Shown here one piece after another: positions 16,821-24,114 of a stretch of DNA of 64,000 bases. Where the stretch lies: contig NZ_JACHIU010000001.1 of NCBI RefSeq assembly GCF_014207705.1, forward strand, positions 3,154,501-3,218,500. The letters are read 5' to 3'. The position numbers and the translations under genes were made by a program. Below the pieces are notes generated by a model. The model was not told the origin of the DNA, made no database searches, and worked only from the letters and a program-made list of their open reading frames with translations. This stretch comes from Sphaerisporangium rubeum (GTDB lineage: Bacteria > Actinomycetota > Actinomycetes > Streptosporangiales > Streptosporangiaceae). Position 1 is the first letter of the stretch. Every line of letters begins with the position of its first letter.

Positions 16821-18433
16821 GGGCCTACGAGGCGCTGGCCGACGAGCTGGTGGCGCACGGCGTCGACACGGTCTTCGGCCTCATGGGTGACGCCAACATG
16901 TTCCTGATCGCGGACCTCGTCGAACGGCACGGCGTGCGGTACGTGGCGGCGCGGACCGAAGGCGGCGCGGTGATGATGGCCGACGGGTACGCGCGCGTGA
17001 CCGGCAGGACCGGTGTCGCGACCGTCACTCAGGGGCCGGGGCTGGCGAGCGCAGGCAACGCGCTGACCGTCGCGCGGCACGCGCGCACCCCGCTGCTGCT
17101 GGTCGCGGGGGACACCCCGGCCGAGGACCCGCTGCACGTGCAGAACTTCGACCAGGCGCCGTTCGCGCGCGCCACGGCCGGCCGGGAGATCACGGTCGCG
17201 GCGCCGCGCACCGTCCGCCGCGACACCGCACGCGCGCTGCGCGCCGCCGCCGAGCACCCCGGGCCGGTCGTGCTCAACGCCGGCATGGACCTGCAGGACA
17301 CCGAGGTGGACCCGGCCGGCCTGCTGCCTGCCGCTCGCCGGCCGGTGTCCGCCGCGCCACCGGTGCCACCGGACCCCGAAGGCCTGGCCCGCCTCGCGGA
17401 CGCGCTGCGCGCGGCGCGCCGTCCGGTGCTGCTCGCCGGACGCGGGGCCGAGGCCGCGCGCGGCGAACTGGTGGAGCTCGCCGACCACGCAGGCGCGATG
17501 CTCGCCACCACGGTCATGGCCGCCGGCCTGTTCGCCGGACATCCCTACCACCTCGGCGTGGCCGGGGGCCTGGCCAGGCCGCTCACCCGTGAGGTGCTGG
17601 CCGAGGCGGACCTCGTCGCCGCGTTCGGCGCCGGCGTCAACCGGTGGACCACCGACCACGGCGCGCTGTTCCCCCGCGCGACGCTGGCCGCCGTGGACCG
17701 CTCCGCCGAGGCGCTCGGCGCGCGCTGGCCGGTGGACATCGCCGTGCTCGGCGACGCCGCGACGGCGGCGCGGGCCCTGCGCGCGGAGACGGCCGCCGGT
17801 GGACGTCCGCTGTGGCGCACCGAGGAGCTGGCGGCGCGGATCGCGTCCGCCGGCCCGTTCGCCGGGATCACGTACGCCGCCGAGGACGGCAGGATCGACC
17901 CGCGCGCGTTCATGGAGATCTGCGCGAGGCGGCTGCCGCGCGATCGCACGACGGTCGTCGGGGTCGGCCAGTTCGGCGGATGGCCGAACCTGTTCCTCGA
18001 CTCACCCGCCGTGGACCGGGCCTTCGTCGCGCCGTGGGACTTCGGCAGCATCGGCGTCGGGGTGCCGTTCGGCATCGGCGCCGCCGTGGGACGGCCCGGC
18101 CGGCCGGTCGTCGTGTTCGAGGGGGACGGCAGCCTGCTGACCGTGCTCGGCGAGCTCGACACCCTGGCGAGGACCGGCGCGCCGGTCCTCGTCGTGGTGC
18201 TCGACGACGGCGCGTACGGCGCCGAGGTGCGCAAACTCGCGCCGCGCGGCGCGGACACCGGTCTCGCGACGTTCCCGGGACGCGACCTGGCCGCCGTGGC
18301 GCAGGCGCTCGGCGTACCGGCGCATGTGGTGTGCGACGCGGAGTCCGCCGAGCGGGCCTTCGACGCGTCGCCGGCCGGTCCGGTGCTGATGCAGGTGAAG
18401 GTGGCGCGTGGTGTGGTCCAGCGGCACTTCTGA
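16817..18433 (+). CDS. Second thiamine-diphosphate-dependent enzyme
   Basis: 538 residues, paralogous to the product of 4061-5698. Both start with a similar block (YEALADELVAHGVDTVFGLMGD) and share the C-terminal DGAYGAEVRKL segment. The presumed catalytic acid is in ARTEGGAVMMADGYAR and the ThDP motif is GDGSLLTV...DDGAYG. Likely chemistry is 2-oxo-acid decarboxylation or C-C cleavage. Start GTG 16817 overlaps the crotonase stop (GTGA). It is the last gene of this operon and ends only 7 nt from the convergent iclR stop, with no clear hairpin between. Confidence 0.8.
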   Translation: MRAYEALADELVAHGVDTVFGLMGDANMFLIADLVERHGVRYVAARTEGGAVMMADGYARVTGRTGVATVTQGPGLASAGNALTVARHARTPLLLVAGDTPAEDPLHVQNFDQAPFARATAGREITVAAPRTVRRDTARALRAAAEHPGPVVLNAGMDLQDTEVDPAGLLPAARRPVSAAPPVPPDPEGLARLADALRAARRPVLLAGRGAEAARGELVELADHAGAMLATTVMAAGLFAGHPYHLGVAGGLARPLTREVLAEADLVAAFGAGVNRWTTDHGALFPRATLAAVDRSAEALGARWPVDIAVLGDAATAARALRAETAAGGRPLWRTEELAARIASAGPFAGITYAAEDGRIDPRAFMEICARRLPRDRTTVVGVGQFGGWPNLFLDSPAVDRAFVAPWDFGSIGVGVPFGIGAAVGRPGRPVVVFEGDGSLLTVLGELDTLARTGAPVLVVVLDDGAYGAEVRKLAPRGADTGLATFPGRDLAAVAQALGVPAHVVCDAESAERAFDASPAGPVLMQVKVARGVVQRHF

Positions 18434-18440
18434 GCGAGGG

Positions 18441-19238
18441 TCAGCTGCCCCAGATGTCGCCGACTCCGTACCCGAGCTGGACCGACAGCTCACCGGCGGT
18501 GACGGTCGCGGCGGAGACCAGCTCCTTGACCCGGTCGTCGGTGAGCCGGAAGATCGGCCCGGAGACGCTGATCGAGGCGGTGACGGCCCCGTGCCGGTCG
18601 CGGACCGGCACGGCGATGACGCGCAGCCCTTCCTCGCTCTCCTGGTCGTTGAGAGCCCAGCCGCGCTCGCGGACCTCGGCGAGCATGCCGAGGAACTCCT
18701 CGATGTCACCGGCGGTGCTCGGCGTGAGCCGGGTCCACCTCGCCGGCGCGAGCAGCGCGCGGACCGCGTCGTCGTCCAGGTCGGTCAGCAGGACTTTGCC
18801 GGCGGCGCTGCACCACAACGGGATGCGCCGGCCGAGCCGCGACACCAGTTGCAAGGTGTGCGTGCCGGGGACCACGTCGATGGAGATGGCGTCCATGCCT
18901 TCGCGCAGCGCGAGGTTCACCGACTCGCCGGTCCGCTCGGCCAGCTCGCGCAGCAACGGCCGGGCCATGGCGTGCACGTCGAGCCCCGCGAGGTAACGCG
19001 CGCCGAGGTCGAACACCGTGACACCGAGCCGGTAGCCGCCGGTCTCCTCGTTGCGCCGCAGGAATCCGGCGTCGGTGAGCGCGCGGAACAGCCTGCTCGC
19101 CGTCGATTTGTGCAGGCCGAGCTCCCTGCTCACGTCGCTGACCTTGCGCTCGGGGGTGTCCCGGTGGAAGGCCAGCAGGATGCTCAGGGCCCGGTCCAGC
19201 GCCTGCGTGCCGGAGTCCCTGACCGGTTCGGCCGTCAT
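18441..19238 (-). CDS. IclR-family transcriptional regulator
   Basis: 265 residues with an N-terminal winged helix-turn-helix (about 33-61, RKVSDVSRELGLHKSTASRL) and a C-terminal IclR effector domain that normally binds a small aromatic or organic acid. The start is placed at ATG 19238 because GAGAGGTGG lies just before it; a longer in-frame ATG at 19271 would sit inside the TATAAT promoter element. The gene is divergent from hyuB and convergent with the ThDP gene. Its probable operators are at 19275-19297 and 8313-8338. Confidence 0.9.
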   Translation of the reverse strand: MTAEPVRDSGTQALDRALSILLAFHRDTPERKVSDVSRELGLHKSTASRLFRALTDAGFLRRNEETGGYRLGVTVFDLGARYLAGLDVHAMARPLLRELAERTGESVNLALREGMDAISIDVVPGTHTLQLVSRLGRRIPLWCSAAGKVLLTDLDDDAVRALLAPARWTRLTPSTAGDIEEFLGMLAEVRERGWALNDQESEEGLRVIAVPVRDRHGAVTASISVSGPIFRLTDDRVKELVSAATVTAGELSVQLGYGVGDIWGS

Positions 19239-19257
19239 GTCTGTGCGCCACCTCTCT

Positions 19258-19302
19258 TTGGTATGGTTCATATTATAGAGCTAGACCCACATTATGAAAC
19301 AA
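19258..19302. promoter_or_regulatory. Divergent iclR/hyuB promoter with putative IclR operator
   Basis: On the minus strand TATAAT (19277-19272) is a perfect -10 for iclR, with a weak GTTTCA -35 at 17-nt spacing. On the plus strand TTCATA (19267) and CATTAT (19290) could serve hyuB. Between them lies CTAGACCCACATTATGA (19281-19297), nearly the same as the site before the SsuABC operon. The block is also flanked by the inverted pair TTCATA/TATGAA. Binding here would control both directions. Confidence 0.6.
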
Positions 19303-19345
19303 CTAGGAATCCGCAACCGCCGGGACGACCCCTGTGAGGCCGTGT

Positions 19346-21361
19346 ATGACGCTGAACCCGATCGATCTGGAGGTCGTGACCGAGGGTCTGATCTCGATTG
19401 TCCGCGAGATGCGGCAGACCATCTTCCGCACGGCGCACTCCCCGGTCATCGCCGAGGCGCAGGACTTCTCCTGCGCGCTGTTCGGCCCCGGCGGCGAGAT
19501 GGTCGCGCAGGGCCGCGACATGCCGGGCCACGTGATCGCGATGCCGGCCTCCGTGGCCGAGATCCTCGCCGACTTCCGCGCCGGGATGCGTCCCGGCGAC
19601 CTCTACATGGTCAACGACCCCTACCGCGGCGGCAGCCACCTCAACGACGTCACCCTCATGGCGCCGGTGTTCGTCGGCGACGAGCTGTTCGTGTTCCCCT
19701 GCGTGCGGATGCACTGGGCCGACATCGGCGGCATGACCCCCGGCAGCGTCTCCGGCCAGGCCACCGAGATCCTCCAGGAAGGCATGCGCGTGCCGCCGAT
19801 CCGCCTGATGGAGGCCGGCGAGGAGAACGCCGCGGCGTACAGCATCCTGTTCGCCAACGTCCGCATGGCCGACGAGCGCCGCGGCGACCTCGCGTCGTGC
19901 GTGGCCGCCTGCCGCACCGCCGAGCGCCGCCTGCGCGAGATGGTGGAGCGGTACGGCGCGGACGCGGTGCTCGACTGCGTGACGGCCAACATGGCCCGCA
20001 CCGAGGCCCGCCTGCGCGACCGGATCGGCGACCTCGCCGACGGCACCTACCACTACGAGGACTACCTCGACCTCTACACCGACGGACGGTACGACGCCGC
20101 GCTCGTCCGCTGCGCGCTCACCGTCGAAGGCGACCAGATCACCGCCGACTTCCGCGGCTCCTCCCCGCAGGTCGCCGCCGTCGTCAACTCCTCGCTCGCG
20201 ATGACCACCGCCGGGGTCTTCATCGCCGTCAAGTCGGCGCTCGACCCCGGCGGCATGGTGAACCACGGCGCGTTCCGGCCCCTCACCGTCGTCACCGACC
20301 CCGGCACCGTCGTGCACGTGACCTACCCCGCGCCGGCCAACGCGCACAGCGAGGTGCGCAAACGCGTCATCTCGGCGGTGATGGCGGCACTCAGCCAGGT
20401 CGCGCCGGACCTGGTCGCCGCCGACCAGTTCGGCACGACGTTCCAGAACCTCATCGGCGGCGTCGACGCCGGACGGCCCTACCTGTACTACGACTACCCG
20501 GCAGGCGGCAACGGCGGCTACCTGGAGTCCGACGGCCCGAGCGCGATGAACCCGGTCGACCTCGGCGACATCTCCACCATCCAGTCGGTGGAACGCCTGG
20601 AGAGCGAGATCCCGATCCTGGTGGAGGCGTGCGAGCTGCGGCCCGGCTCGGGAGGCGACGGCCTGCGCCGCGGCGGCCTCGGCACCCGCAGAGCCACCCG
20701 CCTGCTCGCCGGCTCCGGCTCCTACTCGGTGCAGACCGACCGCACCACCGTCCCGCCGTACGGCCTGGCGCTCGGCGGCCCCGGAGCCCCCACCGGCACC
20801 CACATCCTGCGCGACGGCGAGCGGATCGACTTCGACACCCCCGGCAAGGTCGCCGGGTACCCGATGCGGCGCGGCGACGTGCTGGTGATGGAGTCGGCCG
20901 GCGGTGGCGGCTTCGGCGACCCCCTCGACCGCGACCCAGCCGCGGTCGCCGCGGACGTGGCCGAGGGCTACCTCGACGAGGCCGCGGCGCGCGACCGCTA
21001 CGGCGTCGTGCTGACCGGCGGCGAACCCGACGCGACCGCGACCGGCCAGGCCAGGCAGGAGTCGCGCGCCGCACGCCGGCGGCTGCCGGTCGCCGGCGGG
21101 GACCGTCCCGCCTACACCGGCGTACGCGGCAGGCGGCGCCTCGCGCGCACGGCCCCCGGCGGCGGGCTCGCCGACGGCACCCTGGTCGAACTGCACGGCC
21201 GCAACCCCGCGCCGCTGCGCGCCTGGATCGGCCACGACCCCGGCGTGCCGGCCGGCCTGATCACCCTCGACGACGACGCGCTGCGCATCCTCGGCCTCGG
21301 CGAGGGGGAACCCGCCGACGTCCGGGTGCTCGCGGACCCCGGCACAGGAGGCGCACGATGA
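19346..21361 (+). CDS. hyuB: Hydantoinase/oxoprolinase B-type subunit (HyuB)
   Basis: 671 residues with the HyuB N-terminus (NPIDLEVVTEGLISIVREM), the segment AEAQDFSCALFGPGGEMVAQG, RPGDLYMVNDPYRGGSHLNDV and the Gly-rich C-terminal SAGGGGFGDPLDRDP. HyuB is the catalytic partner of HyuA in ATP-dependent ring-opening or carboxylation enzymes. It heads the dioxygenase/microcompartment operon, while its presumed partner is in the previous operon. The last ~100 residues, after about residue 560, are more basic and less like the family. ATG 19346 follows GAGG; its stop overlaps amnB (ATGA). Confidence 0.9.
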   Translation: MTLNPIDLEVVTEGLISIVREMRQTIFRTAHSPVIAEAQDFSCALFGPGGEMVAQGRDMPGHVIAMPASVAEILADFRAGMRPGDLYMVNDPYRGGSHLNDVTLMAPVFVGDELFVFPCVRMHWADIGGMTPGSVSGQATEILQEGMRVPPIRLMEAGEENAAAYSILFANVRMADERRGDLASCVAACRTAERRLREMVERYGADAVLDCVTANMARTEARLRDRIGDLADGTYHYEDYLDLYTDGRYDAALVRCALTVEGDQITADFRGSSPQVAAVVNSSLAMTTAGVFIAVKSALDPGGMVNHGAFRPLTVVTDPGTVVHVTYPAPANAHSEVRKRVISAVMAALSQVAPDLVAADQFGTTFQNLIGGVDAGRPYLYYDYPAGGNGGYLESDGPSAMNPVDLGDISTIQSVERLESEIPILVEACELRPGSGGDGLRRGGLGTRRATRLLAGSGSYSVQTDRTTVPPYGLALGGPGAPTGTHILRDGERIDFDTPGKVAGYPMRRGDVLVMESAGGGGFGDPLDRDPAAVAADVAEGYLDEAAARDRYGVVLTGGEPDATATGQARQESRAARRRLPVAGGDRPAYTGVRGRRRLARTAPGGGLADGTLVELHGRNPAPLRAWIGHDPGVPAGLITLDDDALRILGLGEGEPADVRVLADPGTGGAR

Positions 21362-22347
21362 GCAAGGTCTTCCGGCTCCCCGCACCCGGCGGCACCCACG
21401 GCCGCAGGCCGGCCCCCGCCACCACGCCGTCCCCGTCCGTGCCGTCGTCCCGTGGCCGCGCCGGGATCGTGGCCGGCTACCTCAGCCCTCATCCGCCGCA
21501 CCTGGTGTACGCCGAGAACCCGCCGCAGAACGAGCCGCGCTCCGAAGGCGGCTGGGAGACGCTGCGCTGGGCCTACGACCGGCTGCGCAGGCGGATCAAG
21601 GAGGTGCACCGGCCGGACACGCTGATCGTGCACGCGCCGCACTGGATCACCATGGTCGGCCACCACGTCAACTGCGCGCCGAACCCCAAAGGCGTCTCGG
21701 TCGAGCCGATCTTCCCGCACCTGTTCCGCTACCACTACGACTTCCGTACCGACGTGCCGCTGGCCGAGGCCATCGCCGACGAGGCCGAGGGCCTGGGCCT
21801 CGTCACCAGCCGGATGCGCGACCCCGATGTGCGGGTCGACTACGCCACCATCGGCGCGCTCCACATGGTCAACCCCGACTGGGACATCCCCGTGGTGTCG
21901 CTGTCGGCCAACAACAACCCCTACTTCTACTCCGACGCGTCGCTCGGCGACATGGAGGTCCTCGGCGAGGCGACCCGCCGCGCCGTCGAGCGCACCGGCC
22001 GCCGCGCCGTGCTGCTCGGGTCCAACTCGCTGTCGCACCTGCACTGGCACGAGGAACCCGAGCTCCCCGAGGACATGGAGCGCGAGCACCCCTACAACAA
22101 CCACCAGTACCGCTGGGACATGAAGCTGCTCGAAGCCATCAGGCGCGGCCCCACCGCGCCGCTCAAGGAGCTGATCTCCGAGCACATCGAGGCCACCGCC
22201 TCGGAGACCAAGGCCGGCAGCCTCACCTGGCTGCTCGCCGCCATGGGCTGGCCGCGGGTCCCCGGCGACGTCCTCGGGTACGGCACGATCATCGGCACCG
22301 GCAACGCCGTCGTCGAGTGGACACCTGAGGAGGACCACCATGGCTGA
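21358..22347 (+). CDS. amnB: 2-Aminophenol 1,6-dioxygenase catalytic beta subunit (class III extradiol dioxygenase)
   Basis: 329 residues of the LigB-type extradiol family. The diagnostic segment HPPHLVYAENPPQNEP (45-60) and HAPHW (92-96) carry the likely Fe(II) ligands His45 and His95; the Glu ligand lies near the C-terminus. It would cleave 2-aminophenol to 2-aminomuconate 6-semialdehyde. Residues 1-35 precede the normal family start: a short tail (MSKVFRLPAPGG) and a Pro/Ser/Thr linker, which may be a shell-targeting peptide. ATG 21358 overlaps the hyuB stop. Catechol could be an alternative substrate. Confidence 0.85.
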   Translation: MSKVFRLPAPGGTHGRRPAPATTPSPSVPSSRGRAGIVAGYLSPHPPHLVYAENPPQNEPRSEGGWETLRWAYDRLRRRIKEVHRPDTLIVHAPHWITMVGHHVNCAPNPKGVSVEPIFPHLFRYHYDFRTDVPLAEAIADEAEGLGLVTSRMRDPDVRVDYATIGALHMVNPDWDIPVVSLSANNNPYFYSDASLGDMEVLGEATRRAVERTGRRAVLLGSNSLSHLHWHEEPELPEDMEREHPYNNHQYRWDMKLLEAIRRGPTAPLKELISEHIEATASETKAGSLTWLLAAMGWPRVPGDVLGYGTIIGTGNAVVEWTPEEDHHG

Positions 22348-23170
22348 GCCGGCCGGCGTCGTCGCCGCCGCGATGCTGCCAGGCATGCCGCACCTGCTCG
22401 CCGCCGACCAGGCCCCCTCGTGGGCCGAGCTCGCCGGCGCCGCGCGCGAGGTCGGCGACCGGCTGCGCGCGCTGCGGCCCGACGTGGTGCTGCTGCTGTC
22501 CACCCAGTGGTTCACCGTGCTCGGCCACCAGTTCCAGTGCGACCCGCGCGTGTCGGGCCGGCACACCGACGAGAACTGGTACGCCTACGACTACGGTCAC
22601 CTGGAGTACGACCTGCGGTTCGACGTGCCGTTCACCGAGCGGTGGGCCGGCGCCGTGGACGCGCGCGGCATGCAGGCCCGCCGCACCCGCTACGCCGGGT
22701 TCCCCATCGACACCGGTCTCATCGTGGCGTCCGCGCTGCTCGACCCGCGCCACGAGCTGCCGCTCGCGCAGGTCTCCTGCAACCTGTACGCCGGGCCGGA
22801 GACCCTCGCCGAGGTCGGCGCGGCCGGCGCGCGGGCCGCGCGGGACGCCGGGCTGCGTGCCGCCGTGGTCGTGGTCACCGGCCTGTCGTCCGGGCTGATC
22901 CAGCAGTGGATCGAGCCGCGTGAGGACCGGATCGCCGACCCCGCGCACGACCGGTGGAACACCCGGATGCTCGGCCTGCTCACCGAGGGCCGCACCGACG
23001 AGGCGCTCGCGCTGCGCGAGGACTTCGCGCGGCAGGCCCTCGCCGACAGCCAGTTCCGCGCCTTCGCCTTCCTCGACGGCGCCGGTGGCGCCTGTGGACC
23101 GGCACACCTGCACGCCTACGGCCCGGTGTGGGGGACCGGCGGCGCGGTCCTGTCCTGGAACCTGACCTGA
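22340..23170 (+). CDS. amnA: 2-Aminophenol 1,6-dioxygenase alpha subunit (non-catalytic LigB homologue)
   Basis: 276-residue LigB-fold protein. At the positions of the beta subunit's metal ligands it has PGMPHLL and STQWF, so the second His ligand is missing and it is likely a structural subunit, as known for the alpha subunit of AmnAB. It overlaps amnB by 8 nt and has the ribosome site GAGGAGG before ATG 22340, so the two subunits are made together. The shell genes follow after 35 nt. Confidence 0.82.
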   Translation: MAEPAGVVAAAMLPGMPHLLAADQAPSWAELAGAAREVGDRLRALRPDVVLLLSTQWFTVLGHQFQCDPRVSGRHTDENWYAYDYGHLEYDLRFDVPFTERWAGAVDARGMQARRTRYAGFPIDTGLIVASALLDPRHELPLAQVSCNLYAGPETLAEVGAAGARAARDAGLRAAVVVVTGLSSGLIQQWIEPREDRIADPAHDRWNTRMLGLLTEGRTDEALALREDFARQALADSQFRAFAFLDGAGGACGPAHLHAYGPVWGTGGAVLSWNLT

Positions 23171-23205
23171 TCTGGCGATCCCTACAACACACTCCTGGAG
23201 GTTCA

Positions 23206-23499
23206 GTGCCGAACATGGCGGCGGGATTCGTGGAAGCCGAAGGCTTCGTCCCGATTTTCGATGCGGTGGACGCGATGGTGAAGGCCACCGAGGTCGAGGT
23301 GACCGGCGTGGTCCGGCTCGGCGGCGGCATCGTCGCGGTGGCCGTACGTGGTGACCTCGCCACCGTCGAGGAGGCGGTGGACCTCGGCGAGCAGGTCGCC
23401 GCGGCCAAGGCGGGCCGCTCGGTCCGTTCCATCGTCTTCGCCAGCCCGTGCGACGCCGTCTCGGCGCTCGCCGTGGACCCCCGGCTGCTCGGCAGCTAG
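23206..23499 (+). CDS. Bacterial microcompartment hexameric shell protein (BMC-H), first copy
   Basis: 97 residues, the size of a single BMC domain. It follows the family pattern (GFVEAEGFVPIFDAVDAMVKATEVEVTG, then the pore loop and EEAVDLGEQVAAAKAG). The pore loop is LGGGIV, where PduA-type proteins have IGSGLV, so the pore is lined by Gly. GTG 23206 lies 4 nt after GGAGG (23197-23201); ATG 23215 is the alternative start at 13 nt. The protein would tile the facets of a protein shell around the dioxygenase and dehydrogenase. Confidence 0.85.
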   Translation: MPNMAAGFVEAEGFVPIFDAVDAMVKATEVEVTGVVRLGGGIVAVAVRGDLATVEEAVDLGEQVAAAKAGRSVRSIVFASPCDAVSALAVDPRLLGS

Positions 23500-23533
23500 C
23501 GGGGACCCGCTCCAGCAAGAAGGAGAGATCACG

Positions 23534-23863
23534 ATGTCCAGTGACAAGGCGATCGGCATCGTCGAGACCCGCGGCGTGGTGGCGCTGTCCGCCGGGATCG
23601 AAGCCATGATCAAGACGGCGGACGTGCAGTGCGTCGCCGTGGAGCGCGTGACCAGCGGCTACCTCGCCGCGGCCGTGCAGGGCACCCTGGCCGCCGTGCG
23701 CCAGGCCGTCGCGGCCGGTGAGGCCGCCATCCGGCAGCACGGCGAGCTGCGCAGCTCGCAGGTCTACCCAAAGCCCGACCCCGTGACCGCCGCGCTGCTC
23801 GACGACCCCCAGCCGTCGCGGATCCGCGAGGTCATGGCCGGGCTCCCCGGAGCGGCACGGTGA
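23534..23863 (+). CDS. Bacterial microcompartment hexameric shell protein (BMC-H), second copy
   Basis: 109 residues, one BMC domain (AIGIVETRGVVALSAGIEAMIKTADV) plus a short C-terminal tail (SRIREVMAGLPGAAR). The pore loop reads VTSGYL, with Ser and a bulky Tyr, unlike the Gly pore of the neighbouring copy, so the two hexamers probably pass different molecules. ATG 23534 follows AGGAGAG. The stop overlaps the vertex gene (GTGA). Confidence 0.88.
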   Translation: MSSDKAIGIVETRGVVALSAGIEAMIKTADVQCVAVERVTSGYLAAAVQGTLAAVRQAVAAGEAAIRQHGELRSSQVYPKPDPVTAALLDDPQPSRIREVMAGLPGAAR

Positions 23864-24114
23864 TCATCGCCGACGTGGTCGGCAAGGTCTGGCCCGACCG
23901 CGTCCTTGAGTCCCTGCGGGGACGGCGGCTGGTGCTCGTCCGTGAGCGGCCCGCCGGCCCCGACCGGGTGGCCGTCGACCTGCTCAACGCCGGCATCGGG
24001 ACCACTGTGCTGGTGGCGACCGATGAGGCGGCCGCCGCGGCCACCGGCGAGCCGGCCTGCGACGCCGCCGTCGTCGCACTGGTCGCCGACCCGGCCCCGG
24101 GAGGCACGCGATGA
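23860..24114 (+). CDS. Microcompartment pentameric vertex protein (BMC-P, EutN/CcmL family)
   Basis: 84 residues with the EutN/CcmL N-terminus (MIIADVVGKVWPDRV), a central LVLVRERPAG strand, and VAVDLLNAGIGTTVLVATDEAA, which matches the family pattern of a strand followed by a Gly-rich turn. Five copies close each vertex of a polyhedral shell. GTG 23860 and the stop both overlap the neighbouring genes by 4 nt. Only one vertex gene and no double-BMC (trimer) gene are present in the window. Confidence 0.85.
   Translation: MIIADVVGKVWPDRVLESLRGRRLVLVRERPAGPDRVAVDLLNAGIGTTVLVATDEAAAAATGEPACDAAVVALVADPAPGGTR

Noticed and set aside
19238-19271. Longer IclR start at ATG 19271
   Set aside because: That ATG overlaps the TATAAT element and has no ribosome site; GAGAGGTGG supports ATG 19238.
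19292-21385. 697-codon minus-strand frame opposite hyuB
   Set aside because: Same cause: biased codon positions leave the opposite frame open. The plus strand encodes a clear HyuB.
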